A stretch of 64,000 nt of DNA, taken from NCBI GenBank assembly GCA_017607445.1, contig JAEVHH010000001.1, positions 124,001-188,000 on the forward strand, written 5' to 3'. A program made the translations under genes and the position numbers. The stretch is from Histoplasma ohiense. Its lineage: Eukaryota; Ascomycota; Eurotiomycetes; Onygenales; Ajellomycetaceae. A model generated the notes under the pieces. It saw nothing but the letters and a program-made list of their open reading frames with translations. It did not search any database and was not told where the DNA came from. Shown here piece after piece: positions 35,008 to 48,031 of the stretch (its first letter is position 1; every line of letters starts with the position of its first letter).

Positions 35008-36592
35008 GTAATAATTATAATGTCTGTTTGTATCTTTTGCTTGAATCTTCAGCTAGCTTTCTACTTCTTGAGCTTTTGTCTGTGTTTTAGAGTGAGAGCT
35101 CTTCTTTTTTCTGTTCTTGCTTATTCATGAGTGATGCTGTGTTCACATGTATGGGGGGTTCACTTGAAGTAATTATATTTGAACATTGATTCATAAAGTG
35201 CTCTGACTTGTCACAGTGTATGCAGATTTCTCTGATAATTTGATTGATGATATTCTTCTCTGAAACATTAGAGACTCTCAGATAACTTGTGTTCACATAT
35301 GAAACTCAGTTTATTGATTCTGATTCAGAGATGAGAGATGCTGCAGAGTGGTTTGAGATATATGTATTTATTCAGCAGAATTCTCTGCAATTTTGAAGTA
35401 TATGAAACTGAAACAGATCATTGTTCAACAGATAAAGATCAGCACAGAATTCACTGTATATTGAAAGCTTTGAATACTCTATACTTCAATTATTCAGCTG
35501 AAAGTTCAAGTTTTTGAATAATATATTGATTTTGATAATGTTGTCTCAGTCTTGCTCATCTGCTTCTAGAAGTTTGTGATTGAATTTAGAAAGATAAATT
35601 ATCAATGCAATATTCATCTGATGAGTCTCATTAAGTCAGTCTAATATCTTGACTTGAAGTGTAGAATTAAGGAAGAGAGAGTTGAGTTGTTGAAAAATTA
35701 GCTCTGATGTATGCTGATTGTTCTGACAGTGACTCATTCAGAGTTGAAATTTTGCTAATATATTGTCATTCAATCTGCTATGAATATATCATATTTGATT
35801 GAATAGCAAGTCTATTGCTCATTCATTGATGTTCAATTTAATATTCATTTTTGACTTTCATATGAGGTAAAGTGCTAGATCTCTTTTGTATTTATTGAGA
35901 ATTGAAAGCTTCTCTCTTGAGGGCTTTTCATGAGATGTGAGTGTAGAGAGAACAGTGAATGTGAAAGTGCTCATCTCAGCAAATCATCATTGCAATTCAG
36001 TTATCTATAGTGTCTGCTGCTGAAGAATGCTTTATAGATCTTAGTTATTGTTCACTGTGTTTGAATATAGTGAATGTTTGTAGAATTGTTTGTAGTTCAT
36101 TTCAATATCTAAAAACATATAATAATAAAAAAAGAAAAAGAAATATTTGTAGATACTCAGTTCTTTCACAGACACTATTTACAGTGTTATGATGCTAAGT
36201 TTATCAAGCTTCTTTGTAAATGCTATTTATAGTGTTACAGTTTATAGACATTCAGACTTCTTTGTAGAACACAGTCAATTGTGTCTCAGACACTTAGATA
36301 TAATAATCTATATAACTAACAATAAAAACACTCAGATTTATGAGAAATCTCTTGTAACAACTAGACACTCAGATCTGTAAATGATGTACTCAGATGTAAG
36401 AACTAATAATAAAACACTCAGATTTTAAACATAGAAGAATCAATTTGTAATGTAATAAATGTATTTTGATTAATGATTTGATACTATTCTAATTACAGAT
36501 TATGAATTGATTAAGAAAAGAAAGTGAAAAGAAATCAGAAGAAAAGATTGTATGAAGAGAATTCTTATAGAAGAAAGTTTGAAATGAAATAA
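35008..36592 (-). mobile_element. Gypsy-1 fragment (gag and part of 5' LTR)
   Basis: Minus-strand piece holding the gag-pol junction (from about 35008), gag (36118-35087, exactly 1032 nt, with an ATG and several TGA), the leader, and 142 bp of the 5' LTR (36451-36592). It is cut at both ends, so it has no target duplication. The reading around 35087-35296 keeps a recognisable zinc knuckle. Confidence 0.82.
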
Positions 36593-36919
36593 TATTTAGA
36601 CTGACTATATAACTATGTATAAGACTGGGACTAAATATTTCTTCAGTTTCATTATCAAATTTCTTAGTTCTGGTTCCATATAGTGTTTTTTAAATTAGTC
36701 ATTTTACACTGTTTATATTATAAATCTAGTCTCAGATTATGTTCTTTTTATAAATTACTGATTCTGATCTCATTTGATCTCATTTTGTAAAATGGGATTA
36801 AATGGGACCATGATCTACTCTATATAGATGATATAATGCTATGAGTGTTATCAAAAATCATTATCTATCAAAAGAAGTTTAGTGTATTTATGCTCTAGTT
36901 TTATTTTGAACTAGTAATA
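36593..36919. other. AT-rich stretch and left flank of minisatellite locus 2
   Basis: The first part (to about 36784) has no recognised content. From about 36785 it matches the flank before locus 1 (29010-29119) and before locus 3 (44450-44569). Confidence 0.5.
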
Positions 36920-37308
36920 ATAGTGATAGATAGATTCACTGCAGTAGATAGATTGACAGCCATAGATAGATTGACAGTGATAGATAGATTGATTGACAGC
37001 AATAGATAGATTCACCGTGGTAGATAGATTGGCAGTGACAGATTAGCAGTGATAGATTAGCAGTGATAGATTAGCAGCAATAGATAGATTGACAGTGGTA
37101 GATAAATTGACAGCAATGAATAGATTCACCACAGTAGATAGATTGGCAGCGATAGATTAGCAGTGATAGATTACCAGCAATAGATAGATTGACAGTGGTA
37201 GATAAATTGGCAGCAATGGATAGATTTGCTGTGGTAGATAGATTTGCTGTGGTAGATAGATTAGCAGTGATAGATAGATTGACAGTGGCGATAGCTTAGC
37301 AGTGAGAG
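36920..37308. repeat. 18-bp-type minisatellite, locus 2 left half
   Basis: Units of the GATAGATTGACAGTGGTA and GATAGATTAGCAGTGATA types, related to the array at 29120. The last five bases, GAGAG, are the target duplication of the following Gypsy-1. Confidence 0.88.
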
Positions 37309-37841
37309 TGTAACAGGCGTACTTCAATTAACAATCTAGCACTATCCTAATACAGATTACGAATTGATTAAGAAAAGAAAGAGAAAAGAAATCAGAAGAA
37401 AAGGTTGTACAAAGAGGGTTCTTATAGAGAAAAGTTTGAGATGAAAGAATATCAGAAGCCACTCCACAGTGGAGTATGAAGTGGAAGAACATTAAGAGAT
37501 ATATGTAAGAATTGTTAGAAACTACACAAGTGCAGAGTGTGAGATGAGAAAATCATTGAGAGCTATATAGAAGAATCATTAGAGACTACACAAGCATGAA
37601 ACACAGAGTGAGAGAATGTTAGAAGCTATGCAGAAGAATCATTAGAGACTATATAAATACAGAACACAGAGCAGAAGAATATTAAGAGCTATATAAAAGA
37701 ATTGTTAGAAACTACACAAACACAGAGCATGAAGCAGAAGAACATCAAGAATTACATAAGATCACAACAGTCAGAAACAAACAGATGCAGAAGAGGAGAT
37801 GATTGTGTAAGTTAATTACTAATAAATACTAATCCATCACA
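37309..37841 (-). repeat. Gypsy-1 3' LTR (533 bp)
   Basis: Plus-strand ends TGTAACAGGCG...CATCACA, with four 63-bp subrepeats. Confidence 0.92.
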
Positions 37842-40800
37842 TTATCCTCTTCTACTGAGATGAGTGAGGACTTGTAGATGTTGAGGGCGGTGGTGTCATT
37901 CAAGACAGACATGAATTCCCAGATTGAATGATTGTATTCTATTCATTTGATGAGGTATTTGCAGTGGTGGTGATTGATTCTATTGTCAAGAATTGCTTCA
38001 ATTTCTCATTCAAGTTTGTTATCTTCTTCTACAATGATGAGTGGCTGTCAATTGAAGATTCTCTGTGAGAGGAATGAATCCTTGGCTGTGAATCAAAACA
38101 GATTTGTATGAAAGATGTTGTGAATATCAGATGAGATGTTGAGTTGATAATTGTGTGTATCTAGCACTTTCTTCACTGTATATTTGATGTAATGATAATC
38201 TAGTATATGCAAGAAATGATCTGTTTTTATATTCTTGAGATTCAATCAAATTTTATCTTCTATATAATATCAGATTGTAGAACTTCTTCTGATGTTTGTT
38301 TGATTCTTATAATTTTACTAAACACTGATCATTGAAGCTTCTGCTCATTCATGAGCTTTCTTCAACTTGCTCACAATATTCTCTGCTGTCTGTATGAGAC
38401 TGTGGGTGTATGTGGTTTTTCAGAGAGTCTCAGAGAAGTTCAGAATCTCTAAGTTGTATCTGTGTAGAAGAAAGAATGAGTTTATATCTGTTGTGATGAA
38501 ATCTCAACTGTTAATTGTAATCTCAGTGTGTGACAGCAGATTGCTTCAGTTGTCTTGTGTGTAATTACAAAACTTATGAAGAATATTCTTTACTGTTTGT
38601 ATTATTCTCTTGATAGCTTCATCAGTTTCTGAGTGATACACTGTTGATAACTTTTATTTGATTCTTAATAATTGATATACACAGGCTCAGAGTGCACTGA
38701 TGAATTGACTGTCTCTATCTGATACAATGAATGAAGATAGACTGTGTATATGATAGAATGAGCTTCTGATGAAGACATCTGCAATTACTTCAGTGTTCAT
38801 TTTGTCATAGAGCTGTAGTATTACATTCTTACTGAGTTGATTGACAATGATTAGAATGTTCATAGAGTCTCTGCTTTTGGGTAAGAAAACTGCAAAATCA
38901 ATAGCTATATCATATCAAATTCAGTTGAAGACAGATAGAGGCTTCAGCATCTTTTTTTAATATTCATATCATATCATCACTGAGCTGCAGCAATCACAAT
39001 TGTGTACAAATCAGTGTATGTCTTTTGATATATCTGATCAGTAGAATTTTTGAGTGACAATGTTGTATATGATTTCATGTTCTGAGTGCTTGATCATTGA
39101 TGAGTCATGAATTTCTTGCATGATCTGTGTTTGTAGAGATTCTGAATTGAAGACTCATTGTCTATCTTGAAAGTGTAAGCAGTTGTCATCATTGATTGAA
39201 TATGCTGAGATATCTGTTTTTGAATATATATCTGTGGGGAATTGAGGTGCTCTGCTTTGTATGATTTCAGTGATTTATTGTCAGAGTTCATCTGCTTCTG
39301 CTGCTAGCTTTCATTGTTCTTTGAGTGAGAGTTCTTGAGCTCAGAACTGATTGATATGTATGTGGGGTTTGTCTGATTGTGTAGAACTTTTTATGATTAT
39401 AGAGTTGATTAACTGATGCTATTGATGTTTCCATCTATCATTCAAGTCATCAGATGGTATATCTTGTTCTCAGTGGGACAGAGCATTCACAAAAGTGTTC
39501 TCTACTTCAGATTAATAATGAATTGTGAATGAAAAATGATTAAGAAACAATGATCAACATATATGTCTCTCAGTAAGCTTACAAATGATTGTGAAGTACT
39601 CTAGATTCTTATAATTGATGACAATCTCAAATCTCTCAACACTCATAAGTTCAGACTCTTATTCTTTGAGACATTGTATGATTGCTAGAAGCTTCTTATC
39701 ATAGATCTTGTAGTTGCATTCAGCAGATGATATCTCTTTTAAAATGAAGACACAAGATTGTAGAACATCTTCATTATCATATTGTATTAGTATTTCATCT
39801 ACTACATAATTCAAGATGTCTGTTTTGAGAATTGTATGCTTATCTGAATTGAATGATTGCAGCATTGAGATGTTTGTGAACATACACTTCAGCTTTTTGA
39901 ATGCTGTGTTCACTTTGTCAGTTCATTGAAATACAGCATCTTTCTGAGTCAGATCTGTCAATGGTTGTATGATATTGAAGAAGTCTTTGATGAATCTTCA
40001 GTAGAAGTTGACAAATTCTAGAAAGCTTCTAGTCTCTTTTATCAAGACTGATGTCTTTCAATTGAGAATTGCTTCCATCTTCTTAGAATTCATGCATACA
40101 TCTTTTTCAGCTTCAATGATGAATTCTAGATAGATTGTAGACTTGATCTCAAAGTTGCATTTGTCAATGTCCACTTGCAGTCCAGCTTTTTGTAGATGAT
40201 CAAGCATTTGTTGTATGTGTTTATGATACTCAGTGAGCAATTCATCAGTGAATATCAAGATATCATTCATGTACACTGAGGTGATCTCATTGAGCAGGTC
40301 TTGTAGGGCTCAGTTAATGTATTTCTGGAATGTACTCAGAGCATTCACTAATTCAAAAAGAGTCACTGTTCATTTGTATAATCTGTAACATATATGAAAG
40401 ACAGTTAGCCATTCATCATCTTCATTAATCCTTATCTTGTAGAAGGCTGCAGAGATGTCAAGTTTCATAAATCATTTTGCTTTTTCTATCTATTCAAGTG
40501 TTTCATTGATGAGTGGAAGAGAGTATCAATCCTTCTGTGTAATCTTGTTGAGTTCTCAATAGTTGATGCAGAATTGTAAGTCTTCTTCTGATTTCTTTGC
40601 AAACAGTACAGATGCTGCAGTAGATGAGTTGCTAACACAAATGAAGTCTTTGTCTAGTAATCTGTTGAGTGTTTTTTGTAGAATGAGAAGTTCATCATGC
40701 AATATGCTGTAGAGAGAATCTCAGAGTAGTTGCAGATTCTTACTATTTTTCTTGATAAGTTCAATTATATGATCTATATCAGATTCTTGATGAAGAGAAA

Positions 40801-41460
40801 GCTTTTCAGCTTCTTTTTTGTTGAACATATCTGCAAAATCTTTATACAATTCAGATAGTTTTTTGCATGATTTTTTGAAGTCTTTGAGTTCTAACTTTTC
40901 TAACACTTTTTTGATATCTGTTATGCTAGCAGTGAACACTTGGATGTTCTTCTTCTCATACACTTGACAGATTAGTAGTTTGTACACTTTTGCTGATATC
41001 TGGATGAGATCAGTGGTTCTATCAATGTCTTTCTCATAAACACAGTTGCCTTCTGAGAAAATAAGACAGCAGTTGCATGTGTTCAACAAGGTTTCAAATT
41101 CTGTGAGTCATGATAGACTGAGTATTAGATTGTACTCAAGATCTTATATTTTGTATGCATATACATTCTTTTTCTCATGTTCTTCTATATTGACATTAAA
41201 TCTTATCATGTTGTAGAAGATGGATCCTCTGAGGCTGTCAAATTCACTGAGTTTATACAGTTTGAAAAAGAGAATATGCTGGAGTTTATGCTTCTCAATC
41301 AGCTGAGTGTCTATAAGAGCATAATGAAGAAAATCACTGTCTATCATTGCTCATATGTTGACTAGACTATTTACAATGACAGAGATCATGATTGTGTCTG
41401 CTTGTATTTTCTGTTTGAATTTTCAGCTAGCTTTCTGTTTCTTGAGCTCTCATTCATATT
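37842..41460 (-). pseudogene. Gypsy-1 pol, full domain set, decayed
   Basis: On the minus strand the protease lies at 41347-41144 ('MIDSDFLHYALIDTQL'; the third base-pair change turned DSG into DSD). RT lies near 40700-40030, with the catalytic box as YMND (Asp to Asn) near 40275-40245. RNase H is at 39913-39659. The integrase zinc-binding and core region lies near 39290-38300, including the 'TAYH' block, and the chromodomain near 38000-37842. Stops are mostly TGA at Trp and Arg positions. Both RT and protease active sites are damaged, so the element is inactive. Confidence 0.83.
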
Positions 41461-42492
41461 TTAGAGTGAGAGCTCATCTTTTCTCTGTTCTTGTCTATTT
41501 GCAGATGACACAGCATTTACACATGTGAGAGATTTATTTGAAATGATTGCATTCAGACATTGATTTGTGAAGTGTTCTGACTTGTTGCAATATATGCAGA
41601 CTTCTCTGACAATTCAGTCAGCAGCATTCTTCTCTGAGACATTGAGAATTCTTGAGTAACTTGTATTTACATGTGGGACTCAGTTCATTGATTCTGATTT
41701 GGAGGTGAGGGGTGCTGCAGAGTGATTTGAAGTGTATATATTTGTTCAGCAGAATTCTCTGCAATTTTGAAGTGCACAGAACTGAGACAGATTGTTGTTC
41801 AACAGACAAAGATCAGCACAGAATTCACTGTATGTTGAGAACTTCAGACATTCTATACTTCAATTATACAACTGAAAGTTCAAGTTTTTGAATAATATAT
41901 TGATCTTGACAGCATTGTTTCAGTCTTGCTCATCTGCTTCTAGAAGTTTGTGATTGAATTCAGAAAGATAAGTTGTCAACACAACATTCATCTGATGAGT
42001 TTGATTAAACCAGTCTAATATCTTGACTTGAAGTGTAGAATTGAGAAAGAGAGAGTTGAGTTGTTGAAAGACTAGATCTGATGTACACTGATGATTCTGA
42101 CAATGACTCATTCAGAGTTGAAATTTTGTTAACACATTGCCATTCAATCTGCTATGAATATACCACATTTGATTGAATAGCAAGTCTATTGCTCATCTAT
42201 CAATGTTCAATTTGATGTTCACTTTTGACTTTCATGCAAGATAGAGTGCTAGATCTTTCTTGTATTTGTTGAGAATTGAGAGCTTCTCTCTTGAGAGCTT
42301 TTCATGAGATGTGGATGTAGAAGAAATAGTGAATATGAAAATACTCATCTCAGCAAATCATCATTGCAATTCAGTCATCTGTAGCATCTGCTGCTGAAGA
42401 ATGCTTCATAGATCTAAGTTATTGTCCACTGTGTTTGAGTGCAGTAGATGTTTGTAGAATTGCTTATAGTTCATTTCAATATCTAAAAACAT
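41461..42492 (-). pseudogene. Gypsy-1 gag, full-length decayed copy
   Basis: Exactly 1032 nt from ATG (42492) to TAA (41461), the same as the intact gag. Trp and Arg codons became TGA. Downstream of the slippery site (now GAGAAAA) the hairpin arms are still complementary over 9 bp, because both arms changed at the closing CpG. Confidence 0.85.
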
Positions 42493-42869
42493 GTAATAAT
42501 AATAAAAGAAAAGAAATACTTGTAGACACTCAGTTCTCTCACAGACACTATTTGCAGTGTTGTGATGCTAAGCTTGATCAAGCTTCTTTGTGAATGCTAT
42601 TCACAGTGTTACAGTTTGTAGAAACTCAGACCTTGTAGAACACAGTTGATTGTATCTCAGATGCTTAGACATGACAGTCTATATAACTAATGATAGAGAC
42701 ATTCAGACTCATAAGGAATCTTTTGTAATGACTAGACACTCAGATCTGTAAACAATGTACTCAGATGTAAGAACTGATAACAAGACACTTGAGTCTTAAA
42801 CAACACACTCAGATGTAAGAACTAATAATGAGACACTCAGATCTTAAATGCAGAAGAATCAATTTGTAA

Positions 42870-43402
42870 TGTAACAGATGTACTTCAATTAACAATCTAG
42901 CACTATTCTAATACAGATTATGAATTGATTAAGAAAAGAAAGAAAAAAAAAATCAGAAGAAAAGATTGTATGAAGAGAATTCTTATAGAGAAAAGTTCAG
43001 AGTGAAAGAATATCAGAAGCTGCTTCACAGTGAAGTGCAGAGCAGAAGAACATTAAGAGATATGTGTAAGAATTGTTAGAAACTACATGAGCACAGAGTG
43101 TGGAGTGGAGGAATCATTGAGAGCTACACAGAAGAATCATTAGAGACTATACAAGCACAGAACACAGAGCAGAAGAACATTAGAAGCTATACAGAAGAAT
43201 TGTTAGAGACTACACAAGTGCAGAGCATGGAGTGAAAGAACATTAAGAGCTATACAGAAGAATTGTTAGAAACTACACAAGTGTGGAGCACAGAGCAGAA
43301 GAACATCGAGGGTTATGTGAGGTCACAACAGCCAGGAACAAGTGGGTGCAGGAGAGGAGTTGATTGCGTAAGTTAATTACTAACAGATGCTAACCCATCA
43401 CA
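42870..43402 (-). repeat. Gypsy-1 5' LTR (533 bp)
   Basis: Same length as its partner. The PBS on its left side (AATCAATTTGTAAT on the plus strand, ending at 42870) is the decayed form of the self-primer match in the intact copy. Confidence 0.92.
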
Positions 43403-43605
43403 GAGAGATAGCTTAGCAGTGAGGGATAGCTTAGCAGCAAGAGATAGCTTAGCAGCAAGGGATAGCTTAGCAGTGAGGAATAGCTTAGCAGCGAGGGATA
43501 GCTTAGCAGTGAGGAATAGCTTAGCAGCAAGGGATAGCTTAGCAGCGGCGATAGATTAGCAGCAATAGATAGATTGGCAGAGGTAAATTGATTGACAGCA
43601 CTAGA
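43403..43605. repeat. 18-bp minisatellite, locus 2 right half
   Basis: About 11 units of GATAGCTTAGCAGTGAGG type, continuing the array interrupted by Gypsy-1. Confidence 0.88.
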
Positions 43606-43917
43606 TAGAGATGATATCTCCACCAATCATATCATCAGATTGATATCTAGATATGTATTATATAATCATCAGAATGGGATCAAACCTCAGTCAAAACCAT
43701 AGTCAGTTCCAGATCATGTTCTTATTTTTGATAGTCAGTCACTTTACATGAAATATCAAGATTTATTAGTCTCATTTCACTCATGTTCTAATAATTCTAG
43801 TCACTTTACACTCTCATTCTGATTCTGGTCCCACTGAAAATCATGCTAAGAAATGGACTGAGACCAATTCAAATCAAATCAAACATGAAATTCATGGTTC
43901 CACTGATCAGTCTAATA
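43606..43917. other. Unassigned AT-rich sequence
   Basis: No coding, RNA or repeat signal beyond weak resemblance to 36600-36780 (GTCACTTTACA-like stretches). Confidence 0.4.
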
Positions 43918-44162
43918 ATATCAGAGACTGCTTCACAGTGGAGTGTGGAGCAGAAGAATATTAAGAGCTATACAGAAGAATTATTAGAAACTATATAAGC
44001 ACAGAATATAAAACAGAAGAATCATTGAGAGCTATATGAAAGAATTATTAGAGACTACATAAACACAGAGCACAGAGTGAAATAATATTGAAAGTTACAC
44101 AAAATCACAATGACAGAAGTTGATTGTGTAAGTTAATTACTAACAGATATTAATTTATCACA
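43918..44162 (-). repeat. Gypsy-1 LTR fragment
   Basis: The 5' (U3) half of a minus-oriented Gypsy-1 LTR, ending at TTATCACA (44162) with three to four decayed subrepeats. The other half is missing. Confidence 0.8.
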
Positions 44163-44569
44163 ATTATATTATTCAAAAATATAGTTGAATTCAAAAAAAT
44201 AATAGAAATCACAGAGTTTTTTGAAGTGATATATCAAGTTCTTAATTTTATTCAGAAGAATCTCAATACTGATGTTATTGTAGACAGTGATTTTATAAGA
44301 TTTTATATACTGCAGTAGAAGACAGATTGCTTTATAATATCTTTCTTTGAAAATGATTACAGAATCAAAAACTGTAAACTTCAGATTTAAAATAATCTTA
44401 TACTTCTTTTTGATATAGATTATCAGATTAATACAGTACAAAATGAAATCAAATGAGGCTATGATTTACTCTATATAGATGATATAATACTATAAGTGTT
44501 ATCAAAAATCATTATCTATTAAAAGAAGTTTAATGTATTTATACTCTAGTTCTATTTTGAACTAGTAAT
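44163..44569. repeat. Left flank of minisatellite locus 3
   Basis: Matches 28720-29119 closely, more decayed. It leads into the array at 44570. Confidence 0.65.
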
Positions 44570-45215
44570 GATAGTGATAGATAGATTCACTGCAGTAGAT
44601 TGATTGACAGTGATAGATTAGCAGTGATAGATTGACAGCAGCAATAGATTCGCAGTGATAGATTAGCAGTGATAGATTAGCAGCAATAGATTGGCAGCAA
44701 GGGATAGCTTAGCAGTGAGAGATAGATTAGCAGCAAGGGATAGCTTAGCAGCAAGGGATAGCTTAGCAGTGAGAGATAGCTTAGCAGTGGTAGATAAATT
44801 GGCAGCAATGGATAGATTCGCCGCGGTAGATAGGTTGGCAGCGATAGATTAGCAGTGATAGATTAGCAGCAATAGATAGATTGACAGTGGTAGATAAATT
44901 GGCAGCAATGGATAGATTCGCCGCGGTAGATAGGTTGGCAGCGATAGATTAGCAGCGATTGATTAGCAGCGATAGATAGGTTGACAGCAGCGATAGCTTA
45001 GCAGTGAGGGATAGCTTAGCAGCAAGGGATAGCTTAGCAGTGAGGGATAGCTTAGCAGCGAGGGATAGCTTAGCAGCAAGGGATAGCTTAGCAGCGAGGG
45101 TTAGCTTAGCAGCGAGGGTTAGCTTAGCAGCGAGGGATAGCTTAGCAGCTTGGGATAGCTTAGCAGTGAGGCATAGCTTAGCAGTGAGGGATAGCTGAGC
45201 AAGATTGGCAGCAGT
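44570..45215. repeat. 18-bp minisatellite, locus 3
   Basis: About 35 units of the GATAGATTAGCAGT and GATAGCTTAGCAGTGAGG types. This array is uninterrupted and includes a higher-order repeat: the block starting GGTAGATAAATTGGCAGC at about 44788 recurs at about 44889. Several CpGs survive. Confidence 0.9.
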
Positions 45216-45815
45216 AGCTGGTAGATAAGAGGTAATATCTTGGAGTATGCACTAGCTAATTGTGCTGAGATATCTTTTTGTTACTTGACAGGCACGTGTG
45301 GCTGGGAGGTACTCAGGGGAGACTTGGCACAGATGTGTTGGAACACAAAAATTGATCAGAGTTTTCTCAACCAGAGAATAAAGAATAACTCAAGCAACTG
45401 TGGATCAAATTAAACAAGATTTTAATAGATTATCAATATACAATAGATCTATCTCTGATCAAAATCTGAATTGATTTGACCCAGTATTGATCAAGTAATT
45501 TGATGAAATGTTGAAAATTCACCCAAGTAGATACCAAAACACTATTCATCAAATATCTTTCTCAAAACTTCATCAAATCTTTTCAAATTTGCAGCAGTTA
45601 CTGATGAAGACAGCAGAAATCAATTGAGAGTACTCTCATTGTCTAATTTGAAAAATTGAGCTTGTTGAGAGTTTTACTTGTTGAGACAACTTTGAACATC
45701 AGCGGAGGTTTACTCCAAGTAACCCTAAGGAGGCTAGGATATTTCTGGTTAGTGTGAACTTAATTTGTTAGCAAAATGGGTGAACTCCAGCGGAGTTCAA
45801 TGTGCAATAGTTATA
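45216..45815. repeat. Right flank of minisatellite locus 3
   Basis: Longer version of 34591-35007, including about 165 bp missing there (45545-45710). Contains TGTTGGAACACAAAAATTG at 45336. No gene seen. Confidence 0.55.
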
Positions 45816-45819
45816 GTGG

Positions 45820-45840
45820 TTAGAGTTAGAGTTAGAGTTA
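45820..45840. repeat. Telomere-like repeat, decayed (TTAGAG)n
   Basis: Three TTAGAG units and a partial fourth. TTAGGG to TTAGAG is the expected C-to-T change on the other strand at CpC, so this reads as an internal relic of telomere repeats. Confidence 0.5.
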
Positions 45841-47773
45841 AATCTTCAAGAAAAAATAAATTCTTTTTGTTTTACTATATTCAATTTCTAGCAATCAAAT
45901 AATTCATCAATTCTATTTCATTAAGTAATTGATAACATTATATATATATAGACTGACTGTGTGATCATATATAAAACTGAGACTAAATATAAGATAAAAT
46001 AGTTTTATTAATAGAATATAATTGTTTTGAAGAAGAATAAATATTCAGTCTGAAAAAAAAATATCAACATTCTTTTATTAAAAAAAATAATATATATATT
46101 ATATATATAGAGTTAGACTATAACTATCACATTTATCTTCATTTTCAATAGTATTATCAATATTATTATTAAAGTTATTGTAAGTAGATGAGAGATCTGC
46201 AAGTATATTTATATCAATATATCAATAATAATCTTCAAAAAAAAAGTAGAATATAATGCAGTGAAAGATATAATAAATTGTAAAAGTTAATATATATAAA
46301 ACTCAAATCAGTACTAAATTATTGTAGTATCAGAAGAATAATATGAAAATGATGAGAGTTGTTGAAAATATTCTGTATAACAATTGCAATTTCTGAAACA
46401 GTAGATAGATTCTCTCAGCAGTGATTATTATCTATTTTCAATTATATAATAGAGTTCAAATCAATATATACAGTATATATGTATATATATATTGATTTAG
46501 TATTTCAGAGAAGACACAGACAATGTCTGCACTTTAAAAATCTTTCAAAAAATATGAAAATATACTACACTGAAGAAATCTCTATATATATAGTAATGAT
46601 AGACACAGAATTCAGATAATAACTTTTGAGAAGATTTAATTTATATAGACTTTTCATTCATTTCTGATCTGATATATGATCATTTATAATAGAGATAATC
46701 AAAGCACACAAGTGTTATGACAGAGCAATTGCTTGCAGAGAGCAGTGGCAGAGCAATTGCTTATAGTGAGTAGTAGCAGAGTGATTGCTTACAGAGAGCA
46801 GCAGTAAAGTGATTGCTTGCAGAGAAAATAGAGACAGAGTGAAGACAGAGTATAGATAGAATGAATATATACAGCAGAGCTGTCTTATAATATTTTTTAT
46901 ATAAATTGATAAAATTGAATAAAAGAATTAATCTTAGAAATATTAGCAGTCAATAATATAACAGAAAAATATAGAAAAGTAAATAAATAAACAGTAAATA
47001 ATATAATATAAATATAATTAAATATATTAGAATGTATGATAAAATTTATATTTATATAAAACAGATATTTTCATCTGATTTAAACTTTAACAGCTCTTAC
47101 AGATTATAGAATTTTCTCTGTATTTGAAATAATATCAAATCATCAATAATCAGATAATCAAAATATGAATTCTATTCATATTTAAAAGATATAAATATCA
47201 GAACAGAGTTGTAGTTTTAAATATATCTATAAAAATATTTTATATCAATTGTATTATTATTAAAAAGTTTATATAGCTCTAATAAAAATTCTCTGACAGA
47301 TAACAATCTCACAGCATCTTTTATACAGTATATGAAAAATATTGAAAATGTTTTTAATAATTTATTTACACATTTATTAATTCAATATTTAGCTCTGCAG
47401 AGAGCAGTAGACATTTATTTAATTAAAATTAAATAATTGACAATGATAAATATAAAAAATGAAAGTCACAGAGAATAGATTAATAACTGTAAATAATTAA
47501 AGAATTAACAACTGATTCAGAAATAGTTGAATCAATTTAAAAATTAAAATCATTAAAAATCAACTGATTCAGTAAATTTATATATATATAATCAGTAAAC
47601 TCATCTACTGCAGAATCTGCAGTAGCAGTTGTCAAATAATAATATTTAATATTATAGATATATTTATAATTGAGAGTTCAGCAGTCAATACAATTCTTGA
47701 AAACATAAATAACAGTGTAAAATAAATAAGATAGATAATTTTCACAGTATATATTACAGTATAACAACTCAAC
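45841..47773. other. Very AT-rich decayed stretch
   Basis: The first about 110 bp (45841-45950) match the Gypsy-3 3' region (6150-6260), so a Gypsy-3 fragment is present. The rest is extremely AT-rich, with short dinucleotide runs such as TATATATA. I see no gene, RNA gene or intact repeat. Confidence 0.5.
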
Positions 47774-48031
47774 TATGAGAATTGATGACAGTGTAAAAAA
47801 TAAATAGTAGAAAATAGTAAATAGTATAGTGAATGATAATAATAATAGTAATTGTAGTAGTAATAATAGTAGCTAATTATTAAGAAGAAAAAAAGAAAGA
47901 GAAGAATATATACAAAATACATATATTTATATATATATACATATAGAAATAGCAATAACAAGAATATAATGAAAAGAAATAAAAGTAAACAAAAAGAATA
48001 TAATAAAAAAATAATAAATAAATGTATTATA
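47774..48031 (-). repeat. Gypsy-3 solo LTR, heavily decayed
   Basis: Aligns with the minus-oriented LTR at 51423. Its ends changed from TG...CA to TATGAG...ATTATA. Flanks TCAAC (47769-47773) and TCAAT (48032-48036) fit a target duplication with one C-to-T change. Confidence 0.72.

Larger units (their letters stand above)
37309..43402 (-). mobile_element. Gypsy-1 element, full length (6094 bp)
   Basis: Two LTRs of exactly 533 bp (37309-37841 as 3', 42870-43402 as 5') are flanked by a perfect GAGAG target duplication (37304-37308 and 43403-43407). Order on the minus strand: LTR, self-primer PBS, leader, gag, frameshift region, protease, RT, RNase H, integrase, chromodomain, LTR. Full length but decayed at CpG and CpC. 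It serves as the reference for the element that runs off the right edge. Confidence 0.95.
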
